Shown: positions 1 through 7,353 of the stretch, in pieces
Layout: the number at the start of each line of letters is the position of its first letter
Position numbering within the stretch: the stretch's first letter is position 1
NCBI RefSeq assembly: GCF_019457615.1
Contig: NZ_CP080414.1
Coordinates: forward strand, 1,052,501-1,116,500
Source of the DNA: Shewanella zhangzhouensis
GTDB taxonomy: Bacteria > Pseudomonadota > Gammaproteobacteria > Enterobacterales > Shewanellaceae
Reading direction: 5' to 3'
DNA length: 64,000 nt
Made by a program: the position numbers and the translations under genes
Notes under the pieces: model-generated
Told to the model about the DNA's origin: nothing
What the model saw: only the letters and a program-made list of their open reading frames with translations
Database searches by the model: none

Positions 1-324
1 AGCAATGGTGGCCTCAATGAGTGCAGCGATTTCAGCTTCGCTCAGTGGGGCTGGCAGGAAAGTTTCGATAACCGAAATTTCCGCCGCTTCTGCGTCAGCA
101 AGTTCGTTGCGACCGGCAGCCTCATATTGGGCAATCGAATCGCGACGTTGCTTCACCATTTTGGTCAGGACAGCAAGCACTTGCTCATCATTCAGCGTTT
201 CGCGTGTGTCCACTTCGATCTGCTTGATGGCGGCCAGAGCCAGACGAATAGTACCGAGGCGAACCTTGTCTTTGGCGACAAGGGCCTTTTTCATTTCGTC
301 CTTAAGCTGTTCTGTCAGGTTCAT
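1..324 (-). CDS. yqeY: YqeY (GatB/YqeY-domain) protein, C-terminus cut by window edge
   Basis: Reading the minus strand from the ATG at 324 gives 108 codons beginning MNLTEQLKDEMKKALVAKDK, the typical start of the roughly 150-residue YqeY family. This family resembles the tail domain of GatB amidotransferase and may bind tRNA, but its cell role is not settled. The gene starts only 6 bases after the rpsU stop, so the two are cotranscribed. In Shewanella the cluster normally continues with dnaG and rpoD, which would lie left of this window (inference). The gene runs off base 1, so the last third is missing. Confidence 0.85.
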   Translation of the reverse strand, partial: MNLTEQLKDEMKKALVAKDKVRLGTIRLALAAIKQIEVDTRETLNDEQVLAVLTKMVKQRRDSIAQYEAAGRNELADAEAAEISVIETFLPAPLSEAEIAALIEATIA

Positions 325-330
325 AAGGGA

Positions 331-546
331 TTAGTATAAACGTACGCGACGTGCGTTTTCGCGAGAAAGCTTCTTGGCCAGACGCTTAACCGCAGCGGCC
401 TTGGCGCGCTTACGGGCAGTAGTTGGCTTCTCGTAGAATTCACGAGCACGCACATCGGCCAGGATACCTGCTTTTTCGCAAGAGCGCTTGAAACGACGCA
501 GAGCTACGTCGAATGGTTCATTTTCACGTACTTTAACGATTGGCAT
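331..546 (-). CDS. rpsU: 30S ribosomal protein S21
   Basis: The 71-residue product starts MPIVKVRENEPFDVALRRFK and ends in the basic tail RRVRLY, which is full length for bacterial S21. S21 sits on the 30S platform near the anti-Shine-Dalgarno end of 16S rRNA and helps base pairing with mRNA. It heads the macromolecular-synthesis operon, which couples translation, priming (dnaG) and transcription (rpoD). Divergence from tsaD is the usual arrangement in Gammaproteobacteria. Confidence 0.98.
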   Translation of the reverse strand: MPIVKVRENEPFDVALRRFKRSCEKAGILADVRAREFYEKPTTARKRAKAAAVKRLAKKLSRENARRVRLY

Positions 547-635
547 ACGCCATCACCCCTTAGGTGTAGATTGTATTGGTTCAGATATGACCCCGCGGCC
601 ACACCCTTACCAAGAAGGATTAAAAATGGTGCGGA

Positions 636-665
636 ATTTTAAACCGAACCCGCAATTAATGTAAA
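636..665 (-). promoter_or_regulatory. Probable sigma-70 promoter of rpsU
   Basis: On the minus strand there is TTTACA (660-665) and TAAAAT (636-641) with an 18-base spacer, about 90 bases upstream of the rpsU ATG. Each hexamer matches the consensus at five of six bases. The call is by eye only. Confidence 0.5.
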
Positions 666-778
666 GCCCCAGTCCGGTTAAAAAGGATCGCCGGAGGATC
701 TGAGGCGCGGCTTTACTGGAGTAATACTAGCTTAACGGGTAGAATTGGCCGCCCTTTTCAGCGGAGAAACGACACAAA

Positions 779-1792
779 ATGCGGGTTTTGGGAATTGAGA
801 CGTCCTGTGATGAAACAGGCATCGCCATCTATGACGAAGAGAAAGGCCTGATGGCCCACACTCTGTACAGTCAGGTCAAACTGCACGCCGATTATGGTGG
901 CGTTGTGCCTGAGCTGGCTTCCCGTGACCATGTGCGCAAGATTATTCCGCTTATTCGTGAAGCCCTGAAAAATGCCGATACCCGAATCGAAGATCTGGAT
1001 GGGATCTGCTACACCAAGGGCCCCGGCCTGATTGGTGCGCTGCTGGTGGGTGCCTGCGTCGGTCGCTCGCTGGCGTTTTCCTGGAATCTGCCCGCCGTGG
1101 GTGTGCACCATATGGAAGGCCATTTGCTGGCGCCCATGCTGGAAGACGAGGTGCCTGAGTTTCCCTTTGTGGCGCTGCTGGTTTCCGGCGGTCACTCTAT
1201 GCTGGTAAAAGTAGACGGCATAGGCCAGTACGAAGTGCTCGGTGAGTCCATCGACGATGCCGCCGGTGAGGCCTTCGATAAAACAGCCAAACTGATGGGG
1301 CTCGATTATCCGGGGGGGCCGCGTCTTGCCAAGCTCGCAGCTTCCGGTCAGCCAGCCAACTACAAGTTTCCGCGTCCAATGACCGACAGACCCGGACTGG
1401 ACTTCAGCTTCTCCGGGCTTAAAACTTTCGTGGCCAATACCATTGCTGCCGAGCCAGACGATGACCAGACCCGCGCCAATATCGCCCGTGCCTTCGAAGA
1501 GGCTGTGGTGGATACCCTGTCTATCAAGTGTCGCCGTGCGCTGGAGCAAACCGGTTACAAACGCCTCGTTATTGCCGGAGGTGTGAGCGCCAACGTGCGC
1601 CTGCGCGCAGGTCTTGCTGAGCTGATGGAAAAACTGGGAGGCAAGGTGTACTACCCCCGTGGGGAATTCTGTACCGACAATGGTGCCATGATTGCCTATG
1701 CCGGTTTGCAGCGCCTGAAAGCCGGACAGATTGAAGATTTGGCGGTAAAAGGTCAGCCTCGCTGGCCCCTGGATACCTTGCTGCCTGTGTGA
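779..1792 (+). CDS. tsaD: tRNA N6-adenosine threonylcarbamoyltransferase TsaD
   Basis: The product of 337 residues is the expected length. It opens MRVLGIETSCDETGIAIYD and carries the metal-binding HxxxH pair at His111 and His115 (HHMEGH). TsaD transfers threonylcarbamoyl from TsaC's product to A37 of ANN-decoding tRNAs, together with TsaB and TsaE. It is an ASKHA-fold cytoplasmic enzyme. It is transcribed away from rpsU and ends at a strong bidirectional terminator shared with plsY. Confidence 0.98.
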   Translation: MRVLGIETSCDETGIAIYDEEKGLMAHTLYSQVKLHADYGGVVPELASRDHVRKIIPLIREALKNADTRIEDLDGICYTKGPGLIGALLVGACVGRSLAFSWNLPAVGVHHMEGHLLAPMLEDEVPEFPFVALLVSGGHSMLVKVDGIGQYEVLGESIDDAAGEAFDKTAKLMGLDYPGGPRLAKLAASGQPANYKFPRPMTDRPGLDFSFSGLKTFVANTIAAEPDDDQTRANIARAFEEAVVDTLSIKCRRALEQTGYKRLVIAGGVSANVRLRAGLAELMEKLGGKVYYPRGEFCTDNGAMIAYAGLQRLKAGQIEDLAVKGQPRWPLDTLLPV

Positions 1793-1840
1793 ACAGAGAG
1801 AAGAGTTTGGATCACATCGCATTATCCATAAACTCTTTAT

Positions 1841-1875
1841 CAATAAAAATGGCGCCTTGGGCGCCATTTTTATTG
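1841..1875. terminator. Bidirectional terminator between tsaD and plsY
   Basis: A perfect 16-base inverted repeat (1841-1856 and 1860-1875) encloses a 3-base loop. The GC core GGCGCC is flanked by an A run on the left and a T run on the right, so it works in both directions for the convergent tsaD and plsY. Confidence 0.9.
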
Positions 1876-1886
1876 GGTTAAGGGTA

Positions 1887-2504
1887 TCAGTCCTGAGGCT
1901 GCTGGCGCCGTTTACGCGACACCTTGGACTCCTCGCCCTTCAGCAGTCTCTTTATGTTGTCTTTGTGCCGAATAAGAATAAGGGTTGAGAGCATGGCTAC
2001 CGGAATGGTGAATCTGTCATCCAGCCACCAGGTGTAAACCGGGGCGAGCAGGGCAGTGGCCAAAGCCGCCACCGATGAATAGCGGGTGATAAGCAGGGTC
2101 ACAATCCAGGTGACAATCAACAAAAGAGTCAGATAGCCATCGATGGGAGCAATGGCGCCATAGGCAGTGGCTACTCCTTTACCGCCTTTAAAGCCAAAGA
2201 ACACCGGGAAAATATGGCCAAGACAGGCGGCGATGGCAATAACCCCCAGCCATACCGCGTCGATACCCAGTTTAAAGCCGATATAGGCAGGGATGGCGCC
2301 CTTTAGCATATCGAACAGGAGCACCATGGCCGCCGCACTGGCACCGCCTATACGCAGCACATTGGTGGCGCCCGGATTACCCGAGCCCTGGGTGCGAGGG
2401 TCCGGCAAGCCCCGGAGCTTGCACACGAGCACAGCACTGGACACTGAGCCTGCCAGATAGGCGCAGAGGATCATTACCGCCGTCAGTGCTATTTCGCTGG
2501 TCAA
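1887..2504 (-). CDS. plsY: Glycerol-3-phosphate acyltransferase PlsY
   Basis: This 205-residue polytopic membrane protein contains the two PlsY signatures GSGNPGATNVLR (near residue 41) and GFKGGKGVAT (near residue 104). PlsY moves an acyl group from acyl-phosphate to glycerol-3-phosphate, the first step of phospholipid synthesis, in the inner membrane. The C-terminal tail is basic (KVSRKRRQQ). It is convergent with tsaD and divergent from folB, as in many Gammaproteobacteria. Confidence 0.96.
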   Translation of the reverse strand: MTSEIALTAVMILCAYLAGSVSSAVLVCKLRGLPDPRTQGSGNPGATNVLRIGGASAAAMVLLFDMLKGAIPAYIGFKLGIDAVWLGVIAIAACLGHIFPVFFGFKGGKGVATAYGAIAPIDGYLTLLLIVTWIVTLLITRYSSVAALATALLAPVYTWWLDDRFTIPVAMLSTLILIRHKDNIKRLLKGEESKVSRKRRQQPQD

Positions 2505-2739
2505 CTTGGTTTCCTTTCACTTCTTAAGGTATTATCGCCGCCATTCCCGTGACGGCATTTGTCGCCCATCGTGGGACTCGATTCATTTTTGGGCACGCTG
2601 GCCGGTAAATATTGATTCTTAAGGTGTTATCCTAACGCCCTTGGCGCCAATGAGAAAGCGCAATCCATCGATTGTCGCTATCGGCGTGCGGATTATACCG
2701 ACAAAGCGAGCCAAAGCTTGTCAGACCTCAGGAACTGCC

Positions 2740-3099
2740 ATGGATAAAGTACTGATCCGTGCCCTGCGTATCGACACCGTTATCGGTGTGTACGACTGGG
2801 AAAAAGCCATTCAGCAATCGCTGTTTCTCGATTTGGACATGGCGTGGGACATTAAACCCGCCGCTGCTACCGATGATTACAGCCATGCCCTGTGCTACGA
2901 GACTGTCTCAAATCGTCTGACAGCCCTTATCACTGAAAAACCCATTGAGCTGATTGAAACCGTCGCCGAAATGGCGGCCCGCTGCGTGCTGGATGAATTC
3001 AAGGTGTCCTGGGTTCGGGTCAGGGTGATGAAACCCGGTGCCGTAAAAACGGCCGAGGCCGTGGGCGTTGAAATTGAGCGCAGTGCCGGGGATTGCTGA
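2740..3099 (+). CDS. folB: Dihydroneopterin aldolase FolB
   Basis: I take the ATG at 2740, which gives 119 residues starting MDKVLIRALRIDTVIGVYDW. The longer in-frame start at 2641 adds a basic stretch not found in the family. FolB cleaves 7,8-dihydroneopterin to 6-hydroxymethyl-dihydropterin and glycolaldehyde in folate synthesis. The conserved GVYDWE segment and the C-terminal KPGAV motif are present. folK follows with its ATG 2 bases after this stop, so the two consecutive pathway steps are coupled. Confidence 0.93.
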   Translation: MDKVLIRALRIDTVIGVYDWEKAIQQSLFLDLDMAWDIKPAAATDDYSHALCYETVSNRLTALITEKPIELIETVAEMAARCVLDEFKVSWVRVRVMKPGAVKTAEAVGVEIERSAGDC

Positions 3100-3101
3100 G
3101 C

Positions 3102-3605
3102 ATGACGCGCATCTATATCAGCGTTGGCAGTAATATCGAGCCGGAAACATACCTGAGAAACGCCGCCGCCGCCCTGAGAGCACATCTGGGGGAGCTTAGT
3201 TTATCACCCGTATATCAATCCGAAGCCGTGGGGTTTGAAGGGGAGCACTTCCTCAATATGGTGATAGGCGCCGATACCTCATTGGGCATCAGCGACCTTG
3301 TCGCGCTGCTGAAGCAGATTGAGCTGGATAATGGCCGTAAACCCGGCGCCAAAAAATTCAGCGCCAGAACCCTGGATTTGGATTTACTGCTGTTTGGCGA
3401 TCTGGTTTGCCATGATCCCATCGAACTGCCCAGAGCGGAAATTCGCTACAACGCGTTTGTGCTCTGGCCTCTGGCAGACATAGCCCCAGAACGGATACAT
3501 CCTTTGGCGGGACAGACTTATGCAGAGCTTTGGCAGCAATTCGATAAACAAAGCCAGCGCCTTTGGCCGGTGGCATTTCCCTGGAACGACGCTTCCCTCA
3601 TTTAA
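3102..3605 (+). CDS. folK: 2-amino-4-hydroxy-6-hydroxymethyldihydropteridine pyrophosphokinase FolK
   Basis: From the ATG at 3102 the protein has 167 residues and starts MTRIYISVGSNIEPETYL. It has the HPPK signature around RTLDLDLLLFGD, whose acidic residues hold the two Mg ions. The enzyme pyrophosphorylates the FolB product with ATP. A TTG at 3093 would overlap folB by a few bases and is a less likely start. A short 12-base gap leads to uppP. Confidence 0.95.
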   Translation: MTRIYISVGSNIEPETYLRNAAAALRAHLGELSLSPVYQSEAVGFEGEHFLNMVIGADTSLGISDLVALLKQIELDNGRKPGAKKFSARTLDLDLLLFGDLVCHDPIELPRAEIRYNAFVLWPLADIAPERIHPLAGQTYAELWQQFDKQSQRLWPVAFPWNDASLI

Positions 3606-3617
3606 TAAAGGAATATT

Positions 3618-4418
3618 ATGGATACCTTGCAGGTCATTATCCTTGCCCTGATTCAGGGCCTGACCGAATTTTTGCCTATTTCCAGCTCGGCCCACCTGAT
3701 TTTACCGGCGCAGCTGTTTGGCTGGGAAGATCAGGGCTTGTCCTTCGACGTTGCCGTGCACATTGGCTCGCTGGCGGCCGTGGTGATTTATTTCCGCCAC
3801 GAAATCCTGGCTATGTTGAAGGCGTGGCTCGCCAGCATCTTTAAGGGGCAACAGAGCGATGACAGCAAGCTCGCCTGGTGGATTATCCTGGCCACCATTC
3901 CCGCCATCGCCGTGGGTTTTACGGCAAAAGATATGGTGGAAACCCACTTGCGTGGTCCTGGCGTAATTGCCATTACCACAGTTATCTTTGGCTTGCTGCT
4001 GTGGTTTGCTGACCGTATTGCCAAAGATGAAATGACCGAGTACCAAACCGGCTGGCGCAAGGCATTGCTGATTGGTATTGCACAGGCGCTGGCGCTCATT
4101 CCCGGCACCTCTCGCAGTGGTATTACTATCACAGCAGCACTGATGCTGGGGCTGAAACGGGAAGCGGCAGCCCGCTTCTCATTTTTAATGTCCATTCCCG
4201 TGATTTTGGGCGCGGCGCTGCTGATGACCAAAGACATCATCACAGAAAATCATGCGGTTGACTGGCATGCACTGGCACTGGGGTCGATACTGTCCTTTAT
4301 TGCGGCTTATGCCTGTATTTATTTCTTCCTCAAAATTATCAGTCGCATGGGAATGACCCCCTTTGTGATTTACCGCCTGGCGCTGGGCGTGTTCCTCTGT
4401 GGCTTTATTTATTTGTAA
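3618..4418 (+). CDS. uppP: Undecaprenyl-diphosphatase UppP (BacA)
   Basis: This 266-residue integral membrane protein has the family motifs EFLPISSSAHL near residue 17 and PGTSRSG near residue 160. It dephosphorylates undecaprenyl pyrophosphate to recycle the lipid carrier for peptidoglycan and other envelope polymers, and its overproduction gives bacitracin resistance in other bacteria. It follows folB-folK closely enough to be in the same operon. Confidence 0.97.
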   Translation: MDTLQVIILALIQGLTEFLPISSSAHLILPAQLFGWEDQGLSFDVAVHIGSLAAVVIYFRHEILAMLKAWLASIFKGQQSDDSKLAWWIILATIPAIAVGFTAKDMVETHLRGPGVIAITTVIFGLLLWFADRIAKDEMTEYQTGWRKALLIGIAQALALIPGTSRSGITITAALMLGLKREAAARFSFLMSIPVILGAALLMTKDIITENHAVDWHALALGSILSFIAAYACIYFFLKIISRMGMTPFVIYRLALGVFLCGFIYL

Positions 4419-4483
4419 CATTTGAGTAATTCAGATTGACCAAAGGGGCGGCATTGGCCGCCTCTTTGATTTAAGGAGTTTTC

Positions 4484-5299
4484 ATGGAGTTTCAGTGTCC
4501 ACTTTGTCGTCAACGGCTGCACTTTCACGAAGAGTCCCGTGGTTGGCATTGCGATGGCAAACACCACTTCGACAAGAAAGAAATCGGCTATTGGGACTTT
4601 TACAAGGGCAACAAACCCCGTAATGCCGAAAGCCGTCAGGAGCTGCGTGCCAGACAATTTCTGGTGACCTCAGGCCTGTTTCAGCCGGCAGTCGAGTCCA
4701 TGGTGAAGGTGCTGCAAACCCAGGATTCGGCAAGCGAGCGCAACTGCGTTAACCTGGGGCCGGGGCATGCCTGGATTGGGAAGTTGTTGGCTCAAGCGCT
4801 GACTGAGCATGAGATTCCGCTTAAGGTGTTCAGTCCATTGGAGTCTGAAAATGAAGCCTTTGCCGCAGCGAAATCCGGAATGGAGGCCGTTTGCCTGACA
4901 CCGCTTAAATCGCTGCCCTTTGCCGATGCATCAGCCGATATGTTGTGGCTTCTGGATATTCCAGCCAAAGGAAAGGAATGGCAGCGAATACTGAAACCGG
5001 GCGGATTGTTATTGATGTTGGCAGCCGGGCCAAGACACCTTTGGCAAATTAAAGAATTTGTTTATGACGGATTAACTGAAAAGCCATTTGTGTTGGAGCT
5101 TTCCGGCCAATTTGAGTTGATAAGTGAAACCCCAATTTCCTGGACCCATGCCCTCAGTGTTGCGGATGCCAAGGTATTAATGGGTATGGCTCCCTGGGCC
5201 TGGCGGGTTAAAGAAGCCAGTTTAAAGGCGATGGAAAAGGGGGATTTTTCCGGATTGGAAATGGACTATCGGATCATTCTTGCCAAAAAGCGGGAATAA
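4484..5299 (+). CDS. rlmA: RlmA-like 23S rRNA (guanine-N1)-methyltransferase with degraded SAM loop
   Basis: The 271-residue product starts with a zinc finger (Cys5, Cys8, Cys23, His27) spaced as in E. coli RlmA, which methylates G745 of 23S rRNA. Later family segments such as LPFADASAD, LKPGG and AAGPRHL also match. The SAM-binding motif I is unusual: where E. coli has LDIGCGEG this protein reads VNLGPGHA, and the acidic residue that follows in motif II is also missing. It could therefore have weak, altered or no methyltransferase activity. The homology is clear; the exact activity is uncertain. Confidence 0.75.
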   Translation: MEFQCPLCRQRLHFHEESRGWHCDGKHHFDKKEIGYWDFYKGNKPRNAESRQELRARQFLVTSGLFQPAVESMVKVLQTQDSASERNCVNLGPGHAWIGKLLAQALTEHEIPLKVFSPLESENEAFAAAKSGMEAVCLTPLKSLPFADASADMLWLLDIPAKGKEWQRILKPGGLLLMLAAGPRHLWQIKEFVYDGLTEKPFVLELSGQFELISETPISWTHALSVADAKVLMGMAPWAWRVKEASLKAMEKGDFSGLEMDYRIILAKKRE

Positions 5300-5334
5300 C
5301 AGGCTGGAAAGTGGGAATATCGTGAAAAAAAGGT

Positions 5335-5371
5335 AAAAAAATACCGGCAACGCCCGAAAGCATTGCCGGTA
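5335..5371 (-). terminator. Rho-independent terminator of the lpp-like gene
   Basis: On the minus strand a 9-base stem (5342-5350 with 5363-5371, TACCGGCAA) is followed by a run of seven T. It lies 12 bases past the lipoprotein stop, as expected for a very highly expressed monocistronic gene. Confidence 0.9.
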
Positions 5372-5382
5372 CCAACACAGCA

Positions 5383-5646
5383 TTACTTCTTGTAAGAAGA
5401 AGCTACGTTGTCCAGACGGTCGTTAGCACGCTTGGCTTCAGCTTGAGCGTCCATAGCAGCAGCTTTAGCAGCCTTGGCGTCAGCAGCGATCTGGCCTTGC
5501 TCAGACTTCAGAGCACTTACGTCAGCAGACAGTTGGTCTACTTTGTTGCTCAGGTTGGCAACGCTTTCTTCCAGAGCGGTAGTGTTGGCACAGCCACCCA
5601 GCAGAGCAGTCATGGCAACACCGGCGATCAGCAGTACTTTTTTCAT
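5383..5646 (-). CDS. lpp: Lpp/OprI-family outer-membrane lipoprotein
   Basis: I start at the ATG at 5646, giving 87 residues with signal peptide MKKVLLIAGVAMTALL and lipobox LGGCA (Cys at about residue 20). The mature part is a heptad-rich alpha-helical coiled coil (NLSNKVDQLSADVSALKSE) like Braun's lipoprotein. It ends in SSYKK, and the terminal Lys is the residue that could be joined to peptidoglycan. It is longer than E. coli Lpp (78 residues), with an alanine-rich middle. The role is tethering outer membrane to cell wall. Confidence 0.9.
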   Translation of the reverse strand: MKKVLLIAGVAMTALLGGCANTTALEESVANLSNKVDQLSADVSALKSEQGQIAADAKAAKAAAMDAQAEAKRANDRLDNVASSYKK

Positions 5647-5709
5647 GAAAACATCCCTTAACATAGGTTGGATTTGACATTTCAGCTGCCAGGCAACTGA
5701 AGCCGGCTA

Positions 5710-5715
5710 ATTATG
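5710..5715 (-). promoter_or_regulatory. Possible extended -10 promoter element of lpp
   Basis: The minus strand reads TGACATAAT at 5710-5718, an extended -10 (TGnCATAAT) about 65 bases upstream of the lpp ATG. The -35 is poor, which extended -10 promoters tolerate. By eye only. Confidence 0.4.
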
Positions 5716-5828
5716 TCATAGCCAAAAATTTTTGCTACGAATATCCATCAATTCGCTTGATAACCATATCTAAAATTCAGTGAATTGCAAGTTTCAAGTA
5801 GAGATTCGACAAGTTTTAAGCAGAAATT

Positions 5829-7112
5829 TCACGCTTCTAGGTCAGAATTTTTCACCGATGAAGCTTTTGATTGATTTTGGACAGAGTTTTTTATCAATCC
5901 TATTTCCGAAAGCCGGCGTTTCGCCAATTCATTTTTGATTTCAGCCCCGGTAAAACCGGCGTCAATTATTTCCCGAACGTCAATTTTTTGGGTCGCTTTA
6001 TAACAGTCCAATAAATATTTTTTCTGAGGATAGGGGTTATTTTCGAATCCGGTTCGTCCTTTAATGTCGGCCTCGCAGGCATCCAATACCAGAGGTAATC
6101 GTTCGGGCTTGCGCCACAGATCCAATTTATCAAACAGTCTGAGAATGGTGTCGGCCCTGAGCTCAAACGCATTATGAATGTTCTGATGCTCGTCGCTCAC
6201 CCAAAGCGCCAGCTCTTTATAGTCCGAGGGCACTCTGAATCTGTCACAGAGCGCTTTGATGAGGGGTAATCCCTTTTGACCGTGGCCATGGTGTTTGGGC
6301 CAGAGTGCCTTTGGGGTGATGCCCTTGCCAAGGTCATGTACCAGGGCCGCAAACCTGACTTGCTTATTTGGGGTGAGTTTGGCGGCCTGCTCCAGCACCA
6401 TCATGGTGTGCACCCCGGTATCAATTTCAGGATGCCACTGTTCAGGCTGAGGCACACCAAACAAAGCGTGGATTTCCGGAAACAGCACCTCAAGCGCACC
6501 ACATTGATTAAGAACGTCAAAAAAGACCTGGGGACTGTCGCAGCCCAATACCTTCTCCAGCTCCTGCCAGACACGCTCTGCGGTCAGGTGCAAAAGCTCG
6601 CCACTTTCAGTGAGCTGACGCATTAATGTCAGGGTCTCAGGGGCGACGGTAAATCCCTTAGGCGCGAAACGGGCAGCAAAGCGGGCGACGCGCAGCACCC
6701 GGAGCGGGTCTTCCACAAAGGCCCCGGAGACATGCCGTAACAGCCTTGCTTCAAGGTCGGCAACGCCCCCCCAGGGGTCATGCAGGCTGCCATCCTCTGC
6801 CATGGCTATTGCGTTGATGGTCAGATCCCGGCGCTTGAGGTCTTCTTCGAGGGTGACGTCGGGGCTCGCATGACAGACAAAGCCGCCGTAGCCGGTGCCG
6901 CTTTTTCGCTCGGTGCGGGCAAGGGCATATTCTTCCTGGGTTTTGGGGTGCAAAAATACCGGGAAGTCTTTACCAACCTGGCGATACCCTGCCGCCAGCA
7001 TTTCCTCTACGGTTGCGCCAACCACCATATAATCCCGGTCTTTAACCTCAAGACCGAGGAGTGAATCCCGAACTGCGCCGCCTACCAGATAAGTCTTCAA
7101 TGTGTTATCCAT
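5829..7112 (-). CDS. cca: CCA-adding tRNA nucleotidyltransferase with HD domain
   Basis: The 427-residue protein has the nucleotidyltransferase motif GGAVRDSLLG, the catalytic DRD pair (KDRDYMVVG), the RRDLTINA motif and an HD phosphohydrolase motif (LVHDLGKG). This matches the E. coli-type Cca that adds or repairs the 3' CCA of tRNAs and also has phosphatase and phosphodiesterase activity. The first four residues (MDNT) are extra relative to E. coli; no better start is visible. The gene is transcribed toward lpp but lpp has its own promoter region. Confidence 0.96.
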   Translation of the reverse strand: MDNTLKTYLVGGAVRDSLLGLEVKDRDYMVVGATVEEMLAAGYRQVGKDFPVFLHPKTQEEYALARTERKSGTGYGGFVCHASPDVTLEEDLKRRDLTINAIAMAEDGSLHDPWGGVADLEARLLRHVSGAFVEDPLRVLRVARFAARFAPKGFTVAPETLTLMRQLTESGELLHLTAERVWQELEKVLGCDSPQVFFDVLNQCGALEVLFPEIHALFGVPQPEQWHPEIDTGVHTMMVLEQAAKLTPNKQVRFAALVHDLGKGITPKALWPKHHGHGQKGLPLIKALCDRFRVPSDYKELALWVSDEHQNIHNAFELRADTILRLFDKLDLWRKPERLPLVLDACEADIKGRTGFENNPYPQKKYLLDCYKATQKIDVREIIDAGFTGAEIKNELAKRRLSEIGLIKNSVQNQSKASSVKNSDLEA

Positions 7113-7220
7113 CCAACTGTCATACAGTTAGCTTAACACGAGCACCGGAATAACAGTGACAGCCAGTGGGCCATACTCATACCTGGTTTTTAGCGGCAGA
7201 TAAGCTGATGGGCAATAAAA

Positions 7221-7255
7221 CCCCGGCCAATGCCTCAAGGCCGGGGAGACTTTTT
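7221..7255 (+). terminator. Terminator-like hairpin in the gspA leader region
   Basis: CCCCGGCC (7221-7228) pairs with GGCCGGGG (7239-7246) around a 10-base loop, followed after four bases by five T. It sits in the cca/gspA divergent gap and points toward gspA. It could end stray transcription before the gspA promoter (TTGACA occurs at 7254) or act as an attenuator. Confidence 0.45.
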
Positions 7256-7353
7256 GACATTGACCGCCACTGGCATTACCTTGGCTCCACTCGCTGTATG
7301 CAGGTGGCCAGAGCTGCTGGCACTGGGCGGTTCCCAAGAAGGATAGATAAGGC

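Noticed and set aside
758..1867. 369-codon open frame antisense to tsaD
   Set aside because: It mirrors a well-supported gene, has no family look, and is explained by codon bias of the opposite strand.
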